Shown here: in pieces, positions 18,902 to 27,797 of the stretch
How positions within the stretch are numbered: position 1 is the first letter of the stretch
Layout of the letters: each line of letters starts with the position of its first letter
DNA from: Pseudodesulfovibrio nedwellii
Lineage (GTDB): Bacteria > Desulfobacterota > Desulfovibrionia > Desulfovibrionales > Desulfovibrionaceae
DNA: 64,000 nt
Assembly (NCBI RefSeq): GCF_027923765.1
Contig: NZ_AP026709.1
Coordinates: 3,027,501 to 3,091,500, forward strand
Direction: 5' to 3'
Notes under the pieces: generated by a model
Seen by the model: only the letters and a program-made list of their open reading frames with translations
Databases searched by the model: none
Told to the model about the DNA's origin: nothing
Translations under genes and position numbers: made by a program

Positions 18902-21026
18902 CTTTCTTTCGCAGCCCGAGACACATGGTGGGGCTCTCTCTGTTATTTCCAAAAAATTGTGCCCAGTACAGAAAGATCGGCTGGATGTACTCCGCTATCA
19001 CGTGCTTAAAATGATCACCGAGGATCCGCTTTCGTTTTTGAAAGGGATCCTACCAAATGGGCGGATTACCGGAGGTGGGGTGCATCATGATGCCGAGATG
19101 CGGTTTCGGGTCTTTTTCGAACATCACCGGAACAGTCATGGCAACATCGGTAGGTGGGATCGGAATAGCGATGTGTATGCTCCATTTAGGGAAGTTGGCA
19201 GTGGCTCAGACTTCGGCCAGGATTTCATTTCGTTGTATGCAACAGTAGAGGGCCTGAGCCGTGTCGGGGGCATGAGCGAAGCAGAGGCGATTACGGAACT
19301 GGCCAGGGAGTACGGTGTGCCGTGTGAGATGCTGGATAATGAGGTTCCGCGTTGGAAGCAGGTCGAGATTGATGATCTGGATATTTCCAATTCAATCAAC
19401 GATGTGAAGGGATACTTCAAGCTGAGTCAGCAGAAAATCGAGCGGCTGAAGTACAGCAATTCAGACGCGATAAACGCGATCTATTGTCGCCAAAATGAAT
19501 ATCACAGGAACGCTCGTCCCATGCATGACCGTGATGGCAAGCGCATGGGGCTGATGGTCATCGATGCCGAGGGTCAATCAGCCTTGAAGACGCTGTGGAT
19601 GAAAAAGCCAAACGGCAAGAAAGGCGAGTGGCAATATTCGAACTTTGCAATGAAGCCATACCCGTTCGACAAAACGCATGAGGCCTTCAGGGCAAAGAAG
19701 AAGGTTGCCTACGTGATCAGTGATCCGGTCTTGGCTGAACAATTTGAGCGGTGGCAGGAGGAAGGTGTTACCAGCCTCAAGGGCGCATTCGTCCAAACAT
19801 GGTTCGGGGGAAAGCAAACGGTTGTCGATTTGGACTGGGAGGCCCTCAAGCATCATGATCTACGAGTAGTTATTCGTGAGACTGAGGAAGACTTCCAGCT
19901 CGCCCAAGCGATCCTTGAGCAGGTTGTCGATCAACATGGTCTCAAGTCCGTTTCGCTCTATCGCTATGGGACCGAGAGTGTGTACACCAAATCGGTGCTC
20001 TACCCTTTTGATGACAGTAGGGCCTTCAATCTCGCAAATGATGCGTTTCTGTTTCAACTCACGAAACAGGACATTTATGTCAGCCTTGGCTTGGAAGAAC
20101 GTGCCGAGGTCCTCGACGTATTGCCCGATGAACATGACGAGTTGTTTGTCTGCATCGAGGGAGTGCTCGAAAGAGAAACCGCAACCATGCTTTACGCGTA
20201 TGATGGCGTGGGTAAGAGCATGATTGCACTCAGCGTGGGGTACGGGCTTGCCAGTGGTAAAAATGTCTTTGGTACGGCATGGAAGGTCCCAGTACGTAAG
20301 AAGGTTTTGTACGTTGATGGAGAGAACTCTCGGAAGGACCTGAAGCGCCGGGAAGCAGCCTTTCGTCGTTGCTATGGTCTAGAAGAATCCTCCCCATACT
20401 TTACGATGATATCGTCGGGTAAGGAACGTAAGCTGTTCGATCTGACTGACAAGGAGTTCAGAGAGCGGCTGCGGGTTAAGCTGTTTACCCCGTCAGGCAA
20501 GCGAAAGGTAGATGTGCTTATCCTTGACAATTGGAGCGCCTTATTTTCCGGGGAAGAAGACAAGGCATGGCGGGACATCAATGGATTTCTTGCTGAGTTG
20601 AAACTTGCCGGGATAGCCATATTGTTCGTGCATCATGCCTCTGACGCAGATCCGAGTAAGCCGGATGGGTATAAAAAGAAGAATCGCTTTTTCGACAGCC
20701 GTTTTTACGCGGTAAAGAAGCAGGCTTCTTCTGATAATGGTGACCAACCCATGGCCGTCAGCGTACATGGCGGGAAAAGTCGTTCTGGCTCAGGTCATAC
20801 AGCCTTCGATTTGCGGCTCTTTTTTGTCAAAAATCAGTCCGGAGAGGAACGCGCCTTCTGGCTTGTCGATGCAGACAAGCGGGCCAGGGACGTCTTTGAG
20901 CTCCGCACCCAAAAAATGATCTACGAGCAAATCGGAAAGGCTCTTGGTTGTAGCAAGAACACTGCAAATGATAGTATCAAGAACAACGGGCATCCTGATC
21001 CAGGAAATTGGGTAAAATCCAAATAA
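18894..21026 (+). CDS. RepA-like RecA-fold ATPase of a mobile element
   Basis: A 710-residue protein. The C-terminal half is a RecA-like AAA_25/RepA-type ATPase: Walker A in AYDGVGKSMIAL (about residue 435), a DGENSRKDLKRREAAFRR segment, Walker B-like VDVLILDNWSALFSG, then LAGIAILFVHHASD and VSVHGGKSRSGSG, in the order of hexameric RepA/RecA helicases. Residues 1-400 may contain a primase/TOPRIM-like part (VMVIDAEGQSALKTLW-like strands, KVAYVISDPVLAEQFE), as in prophage primase-helicases; this is weaker. The end holds a helix-turn-helix (IYEQIGKALGCSKNTANDSI). ATG at 18894 follows GGAGG with 6 bases of spacing; an in-frame TTG 6 bases upstream is less likely. Likely role: replication of an integrated element or plasmid-like satellite. 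Confidence 0.65.
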   Translation: MTNFLSQPETHGGALSVISKKLCPVQKDRLDVLRYHVLKMITEDPLSFLKGILPNGRITGGGVHHDAEMRFRVFFEHHRNSHGNIGRWDRNSDVYAPFREVGSGSDFGQDFISLYATVEGLSRVGGMSEAEAITELAREYGVPCEMLDNEVPRWKQVEIDDLDISNSINDVKGYFKLSQQKIERLKYSNSDAINAIYCRQNEYHRNARPMHDRDGKRMGLMVIDAEGQSALKTLWMKKPNGKKGEWQYSNFAMKPYPFDKTHEAFRAKKKVAYVISDPVLAEQFERWQEEGVTSLKGAFVQTWFGGKQTVVDLDWEALKHHDLRVVIRETEEDFQLAQAILEQVVDQHGLKSVSLYRYGTESVYTKSVLYPFDDSRAFNLANDAFLFQLTKQDIYVSLGLEERAEVLDVLPDEHDELFVCIEGVLERETATMLYAYDGVGKSMIALSVGYGLASGKNVFGTAWKVPVRKKVLYVDGENSRKDLKRREAAFRRCYGLEESSPYFTMISSGKERKLFDLTDKEFRERLRVKLFTPSGKRKVDVLILDNWSALFSGEEDKAWRDINGFLAELKLAGIAILFVHHASDADPSKPDGYKKKNRFFDSRFYAVKKQASSDNGDQPMAVSVHGGKSRSGSGHTAFDLRLFFVKNQSGEERAFWLVDADKRARDVFELRTQKMIYEQIGKALGCSKNTANDSIKNNGHPDPGNWVKSK

Positions 21027-21054
21027 ATCAGACTGGTATACACCCATCCCAATC

Positions 21055-21103
21055 CATCCCAGTGAGCAGGCCGCTTTTAATCTGCTTCTGGGATGTTTTT
21101 TTT
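21055..21103 (+). terminator. Terminator of the RepA-like operon
   Basis: The stem catcccag..agcag / ctgct..ctgggatg is followed by T8. It lies 29 bases after the stop of the ATPase gene. Confidence 0.8.
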
Positions 21104-21615
21104 ATGTTTAGTCAGTGATTCTAGATTGATGCGCGTATTCGGTTTCATCCAAATAGTAATCCCGAAGTATCGAGCAATGCTAGACACTTTAGAAGGCTGT
21201 TTGCTGTTTTAACCATTCGATATGGCAGGATAAAATGAATATGCTGGGATGGAGGGATGAGCTTCGGTCTGAAAATGTTGAAATTTGGATAACCTTATAT
21301 TCCAAATAGTTATATGCAAATAGTTGGAGGGAGGAGAAAAGGTTGCACCAAGGGGATGTCCTTGACGAGCCAATTCCGAGCTTGAGTAACCCCATTACTC
21401 TAAGCATTTAGAGGAGGAAATTCGCCTTTTCCAAGCGAACGACCATGGAGGTAGCATGTAGATTCCTCCTAGGAAAAGATCATCAGCCACCCTTCGTTAG
21501 GGCACACATGCGGAATTTATACTTCTTGGCTATTTGGCTTGTGAGCCTCCATCCACGCACTCCTGGAGACCGTTTTAGGCTAAGAGGCTTTTGGCTGTCT
21601 GCGGTGTCTACAATG
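21104..21615. other. Non-coding stretch
   Basis: About 510 bases between the terminator and the Fic remnant. Only short frames without ribosome binding sites occur. I see no gene, RNA or repeat that I can support. Confidence 0.4.
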
Positions 21616-22695
21616 TTAACTAGTAATTCCGACCCAATCAATTCCATACCGTGCTTTTCGCCCTCCACCGCTTTGGACGAGCATCCTGGTTTCCACCGGA
21701 GTCTTCAAGTCGCGTGTCGCCGTTGCGGAGGATGCGTTGGTCATGGAGATGTGTTTCTTGTTCGAAATACCACCCTCGAAGTCGTCAGGGTCAGCGACGA
21801 GCAACTTGTTGAGCACCTTGCGTTGCCGATCGTTAATATTAATCTCGGCGTACCTTTCCCAAAACTCAGCCATCCATGATGGTCAGCCGTGTCAACTCGC
21901 GTGAATTGCGTATGCCTTGTTTGACCATTTCGAGAAACCAGTACAACCTCTTTGCGAGGTGTCAATCGCCTTTTTGTGCGTTTTTTAGGACCGATTAATA
22001 GGCCTTTTGGGACGCCGAAACCTGTGAAGACAAGCTGTAGGATTTCTGAGAGGTTTGCTCGTCTTGCGCTATGGCCATATCGGTTATCGCCCGTGCGAGT
22101 CTCCCGTTACCGTCATCAAACGGATGAAGCGTAACAAACCAGAAATGAGCGATCCCAGCCCGAACGATGCCGTCTCCATCTACCGGAGAGTTGAACCAAT
22201 CCAAGAAGACTTCCATCTCTTTGGGGAATAAATCAGCAGGAGGGGCTTCATAGTGCAGTTTCACCTTCCCCGATCTGCCAGAAACCATCTGCATCGCTCC
22301 TTGCACGTCTGTCCCCCAATCACCCACAGTAATGCGCTGAATGCCGGTGTACCCTGTCGGGAAAAGCGCCGCCTGTCATCCAATGAACCGCTCTGCGGTA
22401 AGAGGATCGCTATGGTTCGCCGTAGCATCCTCGTATTGATGCTGAGGATGATATCCAGCCTCCTCTAGCCCAACTTTCCGAACGACAGACGACCGAACAA
22501 ACTATGGGTGTAATTTCAGACCCTTAATTCCCGAAGTTAGCAAAGCCTCCGTATCCCCAAATACAGCCTCAGCCTCAAGGGCAAACTGATTATCCAAGGC
22601 CGCCATCTGGACGAGTAATTTCCTCTGCATCTTCCGACAACTTTCAAGTTTGGAGAAAAGGATTTCTACATCATACCGGAAAGTAGGCTAGGTCT
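21616..22695 (-). pseudogene. Broken Fic family (AMPylase-type) gene
   Basis: The minus strand reads as a Fic protein in pieces. The N-terminal part (22695-22504: FRYDVEILFSKLESCRKMQR onward) ends at an in-frame stop. A second stretch (GLEEAGYHPQHQYEDATANH, then PLTAERFIG) is cut by a TGA where Trp is expected near 22376. The core (22345-21995) holds LHPFDDGNGRLAR, the Fic catalytic motif HPFxDGNGR, intact. After about 21995 the frame is lost, and the C-terminal winged-helix-like part (21873-21616, WERYAEININDRQRKVLNKL) continues in another frame. Intact relatives are about 370 residues and transfer AMP to target proteins. At least two stops and one frameshift make this a pseudogene. Confidence 0.75.
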
Positions 22696-23204
22696 CTTCC
22701 TAGCCATATATAATGAACCAGGATGTGTTTCTTGTTTTATTTAGATCAAATTTTGATTTGAATATGTCAGTTTTTTCATCAAGTGCGAATTGGCATGATG
22801 CACAGATCAATGCCTCTCCTTTTGGAGAGGCCTGTACCAAATGGACAAATACTTAGCGTAATTCAGAAGCCCCGAAGGATATGCCTCTTTGCCATGGCCT
22901 CGCGAATTAATTTCAGCGAGATCGCAAGCCCTGGCCAAACAAAAAACAAGATCTGCACGGAAGTGAGCTTCTTGCGACATCCTCTCTTGAACTGTAGCAA
23001 GCGGAGACGGATGCTCAAGCGTAAGCACAATTCCGTTAGCCTCACTGCAGCACCAGACATCAAAATCAACGTCGTCACAGCCGGTCACCTATCGCTAGGC
23101 ATTTTTTGCTTCGTTGATAAAATCCACATCTTCGAATGGATTGTTGCCTTCTACGAGGAGTTGTACATGATATATAGAATCCATCAGGCTTTTTCCCTTT
23201 TGTA
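22696..23204. other. Non-coding or decayed stretch
   Basis: No convincing gene. On the minus strand 22807-23085 is open from a GTG (DVDFDVWCCSEANGIVLTLEHP onward, 92 codons) and could be the tail of a decayed gene. Upstream its frame meets two closely spaced stops. No ribosome binding site is seen. Confidence 0.35.
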
Positions 23205-23238
23205 CATTCATGAGTCAAAGTACGCTTTAACCGGTTGA
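23205..23238 (+). mobile_element. Scrap of an ISL3 family transposase C-terminus
   Basis: The last codons read IHESKYALTG and stop, the usual ISL3 transposase C-terminus. The same 30 or so bases occur with only two differences at 56103-56137 in opposite orientation, where the match to an ISL3 transposase end is longer. Upstream of 23205 the similarity is lost, so only the last dozen codons survive. Confidence 0.5.
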
Positions 23239-23561
23239 GCCAAATCTAAGTCGTAAATATATGCATGGCTAGTTAACAAATTAAGGTACTGAATTACTTT
23301 GGCTTCATAATTGGCAGGAGTAAATCCCGGAGGAACAGGGAAGCGAAATCTATTTACAATGATTCTTCTATGTTAAGTTACCATCAAGTCAATTCTTTTA
23401 CAGGTTTCCTGGATGATTGGAATGCTGGAAAAGAAATGATTTGGATTTCCAGAGTTAAAAAGGTACGGGGCTGAAGACTCGGTCTCCATGGCGGGTTGAC
23501 AAAACATGGCTATTCCTCGGGATGTTAAGAGATCGAAAGGATAATCAATTATTCATTTTTA

Positions 23562-23933
23562 TTAAACTATTTCAAATTTTAAAACAGGATAACCTCGTGT
23601 GTTGTTCTCAATTGTGATGCGGGTGACGACATCTTCAAGTCGAGAGTTTATAGAGGACAAAATGGCGATGTACGGCTTGAAACCGTGCTGGATTGATCCA
23701 TCGTGAATCGTCAGCCGATATGTGATGTTGTTCAGTTCAAGGTCGAAGTCATATGCGAGTGTCCAGCCGTTAGGAATCTGGGCTTCATCATGGCAGATCC
23801 TTTCGCCAACCAAGCCATTTGAAGTCCATTGCAAAAAACGTTTGCCCATGAGTCTAAGTTGAGCATCGATCTGAGGGCCAATGACCGTGTTAGCGAATGT
23901 AAATTTTCCATTGCGGATGTTGAGGTAGCGCAT
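23562..23933 (-). CDS. Hypothetical protein
   Basis: A 123-residue soluble protein that I do not recognise. It begins MRYLNIRNGKFTFANTVIGPQ; the ATG at 23933 is preferred because GGAGAAG lies directly upstream, while another ATG four codons earlier overlaps that site. The middle (WTLAYDFDLELNNITYRLTIHDGS) suggests a beta-sandwich. It lies in the decayed mobile region, downstream of the Gp2-like gene on the same strand but separated from it by a terminator. Confidence 0.5.
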   Translation of the reverse strand: MRYLNIRNGKFTFANTVIGPQIDAQLRLMGKRFLQWTSNGLVGERICHDEAQIPNGWTLAYDFDLELNNITYRLTIHDGSIQHGFKPYIAILSSINSRLEDVVTRITIENNTRGYPVLKFEIV

Positions 23934-23964
23934 ATGCTTCTCCATTATTTTTGGTTGAAAAAAC

Positions 23965-24010
23965 AGAAAAGGTCATGAGCGAATGTTTGCCCATGACCTT
24001 ACTTATTTTT
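23965..24010 (-). terminator. Terminator after the Gp2-like gene
   Basis: The stem aaggtcatg.gc / gc.catgacctt has an 8-base loop. On the minus strand it is followed by ttttctgtttttt, and it lies about 80 bases past the stop of the Gp2-like gene. Confidence 0.65.
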
Positions 24011-24087
24011 ACCAAGTTTCTTCTGTATATTATAGTGGCTATCTATAAAAGATAATTTAATTTTCAGTTCCTATTCCTTGTAGGAAC

Positions 24088-24750
24088 CTAGCGCAATTGA
24101 GATGCTCCAAAACGATGGCTGTCTGGCGAAGCATCCTGTTTTTGATTAGTTTTTGCGAGATAGCTTGCCCGATAAAAGAGGTGATCAATGGCGCTATTAA
24201 AAGAGATGGTCGAATCGATCAAGGTGCAAACAGATGCTTTTCGGGGAGGGCGTTCAAGTATAACACCATTTTCAACAGCCATACCTTTTTGATTTCGATC
24301 ACAGGGCCAAACATAATTTTTAGCGTCACGGTCCAGTACCCGTCCCCAAACTTTTATTACTTTACCGAGAAATCTCCGGTAGTCCCGGACAACACTGCCA
24401 TTCACAAAAACAATGCAATGGTAGTGAGGATGTTTTGAGCTTTTTTGTTCTTTAACCCAAACATAGTGCAGATCAATTTTCGCCCCCTTCCTTTTGCTGA
24501 GATTGCGGGCGTTATCTCTCATTATTTTAAAAAAATGTTGAATCTCTACATTTTCGCCCTTTGACTTGTAATCAACCGGAAAATGTAAATCGAACCTTAT
24601 TGCTAACACTCGACAGTGCTTACCTGTCATCCACCACATGCTGTCATACAGTCGTTGCAGGATGATGTGAAAACAAAAGAACCTGCCGTTCCCTGTGTTG
24701 ATAGGCAAACCATTGAAACATCCTTTGTTGGTAGTGGATTTATGATGCAT
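24088..24750 (-). CDS. Inovirus Gp2-like / YagK-YfjJ family protein
   Basis: A 220-residue protein. It matches the pattern of the inovirus-type Gp2/YfjJ C-terminal family: an early CRVLAIRFDLHFPVD strand, an acidic spacer, IDLHYVWVKEQKSSKHPHYHCIVFVNG and a C-terminal SFNSAIDHLFYRASYLAKT helix. The HPHYHC element is HxH-like and recalls metal-binding motifs of rolling-circle replication proteins, but no full HUH/Tyr arrangement is obvious to me. Such genes occur in filamentous phages, satellites and cryptic prophages. The ATG at 24750 has no strong ribosome binding site (ttaagaggtttct upstream). It supports a phage origin for this region. Confidence 0.6.
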   Translation of the reverse strand: MHHKSTTNKGCFNGLPINTGNGRFFCFHIILQRLYDSMWWMTGKHCRVLAIRFDLHFPVDYKSKGENVEIQHFFKIMRDNARNLSKRKGAKIDLHYVWVKEQKSSKHPHYHCIVFVNGSVVRDYRRFLGKVIKVWGRVLDRDAKNYVWPCDRNQKGMAVENGVILERPPRKASVCTLIDSTISFNSAIDHLFYRASYLAKTNQKQDASPDSHRFGASQLR

Positions 24751-24847
24751 AGAAACCTCTTAATATGCTAAAATTACTAACTATAATATAGTACAAGAGG
24801 TGTGAAAAATAATTAGCATTATAGAATCTATTAATCGGGAGAGTGTC

Positions 24848-24934
24848 ATGACTTTGATTCCTGAACGACTGAAGGGCGCTGCTTACCAGTTGGCGGAGAG
24901 AGTTGCTTCTTGGCTTGGGTGGATTGTATTTTAG
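24848..24934 (+). CDS. Possible 28-residue peptide
   Basis: ATG at 24848 is preceded by CGGGAGAGTGTC, a fair ribosome binding site. The peptide (MTLIPERLKGAAYQLAERVA, then SWLGWIVF) would form an amphipathic helix. It lies in the 488-base gap 24751-25238, which holds nothing else that I can support. Could be chance. Confidence 0.25.
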   Translation: MTLIPERLKGAAYQLAERVASWLGWIVF

Positions 24935-25238
24935 TCTTGGCATCAGAAAACAAGGAAGGGTGTCTAAGTGGCTGATACGAAGATTGTTGTCTTTGGTGTA
25001 GCGTAATTAACTAACTGTTTTAATAAACAATAGATTAGATATTATAATAATAGCGAGGAAATCAAAGCTCAACAAAGCCCACAGAGAAGGGAGCTCTCGT
25101 GGCATGAGATCAGTAGTTCCAGACAATTAAGTTATCGCGAGATATGAAAACTACACGCCAAGAATGTAAATACAAATTGACATACAGTTTGTGCCTGCGA
25201 GACTTGGCAGTAATGTAATTTGCATATACATACGTTTA

Positions 25239-25652
25239 ATGAAATCCCAAAAACTCATCATTCAAGACGATGATCCCGATGTGCAGGCAGCCATGTTCGT
25301 TAAGCACGCACGGAAAGCTTTAGAGCGTCAGAAGCCTAACAAGACCTCCATATCCATCCGCCTGCATACCGACGTAATTGAGTTCTTGGAGTCTATTTCA
25401 GACGGGAAGTATCAGCCCGCTATCAACACGATATTGCGTGCATTTGTCGAATATCCAGTAGATAAACTGCCGGAAGCTTTGGCAGATGATGATTCGCTTC
25501 CAGATCTGCCCAAGAAGCCTGTTAGCATCCGTTTAGACAAAGATTTGTTCGCTACGTTTAAGGAACAGGGGAAGGGCTATCAAACTCGTATTAATCAGGC
25601 TTTGCGTGTGTTCTTGTTGTACTCAAAGGCTAGCTCTGGTGGGTACTATTGA
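25239..25652 (+). CDS. Protein with two BrnA-antitoxin-like ribbon-helix-helix domains
   Basis: A 137-residue protein. Two similar units are seen: SISIRLHTDVIEFLESISDG...YQPAINTILRAFVEY (about 43-80) and PVSIRLDKDLFATFKEQGKG...YQTRINQALRVFLLY (about 93-130). The second fits the BrnA antitoxin pattern (R-D-dv-wfk-qGkGYqtRIN-LR) closely. BrnA represses its own operon and binds the BrnT toxin, normally encoded just upstream. No BrnT-like frame lies next to this gene, so it is an orphan and may be a regulator only. The start at 25239 (ATG) is chosen because the family core begins soon after; an upstream in-frame ATG at 25191 lacks a ribosome binding site. A perfect TTGACA lies at 25177. Confidence 0.6.
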   Translation: MKSQKLIIQDDDPDVQAAMFVKHARKALERQKPNKTSISIRLHTDVIEFLESISDGKYQPAINTILRAFVEYPVDKLPEALADDDSLPDLPKKPVSIRLDKDLFATFKEQGKGYQTRINQALRVFLLYSKASSGGYY

Positions 25653-25719
25653 AGACCTCAAATTTGCAATGAACAGCCTTCTCAATCCCTGTGTTTACGG
25701 GGTGAAAATGGCCTAAAAT

Positions 25720-25902
25720 TCAGATTTGGCTTACTCGGTCAATCATCTTGATGATCTCTCGGTTAGAAAAGATCACACCCTCCAAGTCTTTTTTACGACA
25801 TGGCGTTTCATTTAGAAATGAAGCAACCCAACGGTGCTTTTCTTCAGTTTTGGGTAAATGACCCAGCCGATTCTTCAACATGAATTCGACAGCATACTTC
25901 AT
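25720..25902 (-). CDS. Possible small hypothetical protein
   Basis: A 60-residue charged protein (MKYAVEFMLKNRLGHLPKTE onward). No ribosome binding site is seen before the ATG, and the frame is open upstream, so the start is unsure. I do not recognise it. Confidence 0.25.
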   Translation of the reverse strand: MKYAVEFMLKNRLGHLPKTEEKHRWVASFLNETPCRKKDLEGVIFSNREIIKMIDRVSQI

Positions 25903-25959
25903 GTTGAAAGGGGGAGCGGGAGTTGTTGGGAAAGTGTGATGCGGTGTGACAAGCTAATG

Positions 25960-26118
25960 CTAGAAACGCATTGTTTTTCTTTTTTTTCTGGAATTAAAAT
26001 CGAGATTGATTTCCTGGGGGGGGGCTGGTTTTTTTGCCCTGGATATTTTGGATAAGGCAACCCCGCCAACGACGAAGAAGATGCCGATGCCAAGGATGAT
26101 GAGAGTGGTCTGATTCAT
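25960..26118 (-). CDS. Possible small single-pass membrane protein
   Basis: A 52-residue frame: MNQTTLIILGIGIFFVVGGV, then ALSKISRAKKPAPPQEINL and a basic tail RKKRKTMRF. It has one clear transmembrane helix followed by a basic cytoplasmic side and a proline linker, which is good protein character. Against it, no Shine-Dalgarno precedes the ATG. The coding run also crosses a tract of nine C (minus strand), where an indel would shift the frame. Confidence 0.4.
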   Translation of the reverse strand: MNQTTLIILGIGIFFVVGGVALSKISRAKKPAPPQEINLDFNSRKKRKTMRF

Positions 26119-26187
26119 AGCTGTGATCTATGTGTAGTGAACGAATACAAGGTCAAGACATCTGTCTGTTTTGAAGGGAAGAGTGAC

Positions 26188-26236
26188 GAAATAAGAACGC
26201 CCACAGCAATGTCTGGCCGTGGGCGTTCTTATTTGG
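26188..26236. terminator. Perfect 16-bp-stem hairpin
   Basis: aaataagaacgcccac and its exact reverse complement flank a loop of about 17 bases. A/T runs at both ends make it a bidirectional terminator, lying about 70 bases upstream of the small membrane protein gene. Confidence 0.7.
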
Positions 26237-26317
26237 GAGAGGTGTTTTGAAAATGTCGACAAATCCAGCATTGAATGTATGCGGTTTGGGTGGTCGAAGC
26301 TAGGTGTGTTAAGAAAT

Positions 26318-26365
26318 AAGCGCAAAGCCTCCGGCCTAGATGAGGCCGAGAGCTTTGCTCTTTTA
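26318..26365. terminator. Second terminator-like hairpin
   Basis: gcaaagc..ccggcct / aggccg..gctttgc is followed by tcttttattt. No gene that I can support lies just upstream on either strand. A third hairpin (gtcatgcct / aggcatgac) lies at 26443-26471. The rest of 26237-26810 shows no gene. Confidence 0.55.
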
Positions 26366-26810
26366 TTTGAATTATCCGGCTTAAGCGACTTCTATATAGG
26401 ACTGACTAAGAGCTGTAACGACTAAAAAAAATATGAAAAGACGTCATGCCTATTCGAGAGGACAGGCATGACATCTTCAACGTCAATATAATATTAAAAC
26501 CTATTCAGGTACGTAAAGTTCAACTGCTGAAGCTTCTTATCTATCAAGAGTTTTATTCATCAGCGCGGGGCCATATATGCCCTAGGCTCTTCGGACTACT
26601 GAGCGGCGAATTAAGGTGGATCTTTTTTTATCAAGATAAGTTCGTTTGGATAATCTTGTGCTGCATTGTTGAAATAAATGCATGATTATATATAGCTCTA
26701 TATACAAATTGCTCTTAATCTGCCAGGCCTTTATATTGGTGCTTGTGGGTCTAAATTCTAATAATTTGTTTGAAGCGTAGTTCTGCAGCTCTAGGTCGGG
26801 CTGCATAGTG

Positions 26811-27797
26811 CTATTTACTTGTTTCTAGTTTTTTTGTGTATTGCTCAAGCTTAGTTTTCATTTCCTGCACAGTTTTTGCGTTATTGTCTTTCTGAGCGAT
26901 TTGGATGGCTTCTTTCAAGGTGTTGATGGCCTTTTGCAAGAAACCGGATTCTGCGTATGCCGTAGCGAGCGTGTCCAGTTTATTTAAATCTTGCCCAGAA
27001 GATAAATAGATAGCTCTTTGGGCCAATTCAATCGAACGCATACCATTTTTGTATTTTGGTTCTGGACAGGTTGCTAAAAACCAAGCAAAGCCATTAAGAG
27101 TGGTGCTGTCTGTGTCATGAATAGCAAGCGAGTGTTCATAGTCTTGTAGGGCTAGAGCGTATTCATCTAATTTTATATAAGCTAACGCCCGGTTGTAATA
27201 GGCCATGTAATTATTGGGATTAATATTGGTTGTTTTTGAAAAATCGGAAATAGCCTTGTCGAGTTGGCCTGTTTTCAAATATGTGGTGCCTCTATTGAAG
27301 TAGCAAGGAACACAACGTCTATTGATTTGGATAGCCTTTCCGTAATCTTCGATGGCCATCTCGTAGTTTTTCATTTCACTATATATGGCACCTCTGTTTA
27401 TGTATGAAATAAGATTTCTATCGTCGATTTCAATCGCTTTATTAAGGTCACTGATGGCCGTCTTATAATCTTTTACATCCGCAAAATAGTTTGCTCGATT
27501 GTTGTAAGCGGCGGTGTTTTGTGGGTCTAGTGAAAGAGCCATATTCAAATCACTTATGGCCTTGGCATGTATTTTATTTCTCCTGTAATATTCACCTCGG
27601 TTACTATAGGCCTGTGATAAGGCTTGCTTGTCTCGGTTATTTGATTTTATCAACCAAGTGTAATGATCTGCTATCGAATATTTGGGCTGACTACCTTGAG
27701 TCTGAATATTTGTGCCAGCTGAGGCATATATGGTTGTGGTTAACAGGTAGGCTATTATGAGAATGGACGTACGCAGGCGAATCTGCAAGTTTTTCAT
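26811..27797 (-). CDS. Exported TPR-repeat protein
   Basis: A 328-residue protein with a signal peptide (residues 1-27: basic start, hydrophobic run, ending IYASAG). At least five tetratricopeptide repeats follow between about residues 60 and 235 (AYNNRANYFADVKDYKTAIS; SYINRGAIYSEMKNYEMAIE; AYYNRALAYIKLDEYALALQ). A C-terminal helical part follows (DTLATAYAESGFLQKAINTL), then a Lys-rich end. TPR proteins mediate protein contacts; a periplasmic scaffold is inferred. It is divergent from the type II secretion operon with a gap of about 300 bases that probably holds both promoters, so a link to secretion is possible. It is AT-rich relative to the chromosome left of 17 kb. Confidence 0.75.
   Translation of the reverse strand: MKNLQIRLRTSILIIAYLLTTTIYASAGTNIQTQGSQPKYSIADHYTWLIKSNNRDKQALSQAYSNRGEYYRRNKIHAKAISDLNMALSLDPQNTAAYNNRANYFADVKDYKTAISDLNKAIEIDDRNLISYINRGAIYSEMKNYEMAIEDYGKAIQINRRCVPCYFNRGTTYLKTGQLDKAISDFSKTTNINPNNYMAYYNRALAYIKLDEYALALQDYEHSLAIHDTDSTTLNGFAWFLATCPEPKYKNGMRSIELAQRAIYLSSGQDLNKLDTLATAYAESGFLQKAINTLKEAIQIAQKDNNAKTVQEMKTKLEQYTKKLETSK

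Noticed and set aside
22783-23238. 151-codon plus-strand frame as a whole gene
   Set aside because: Only its last dozen codons resemble a known protein (ISL3 transposase end); the rest has no coding character and no ribosome binding site.
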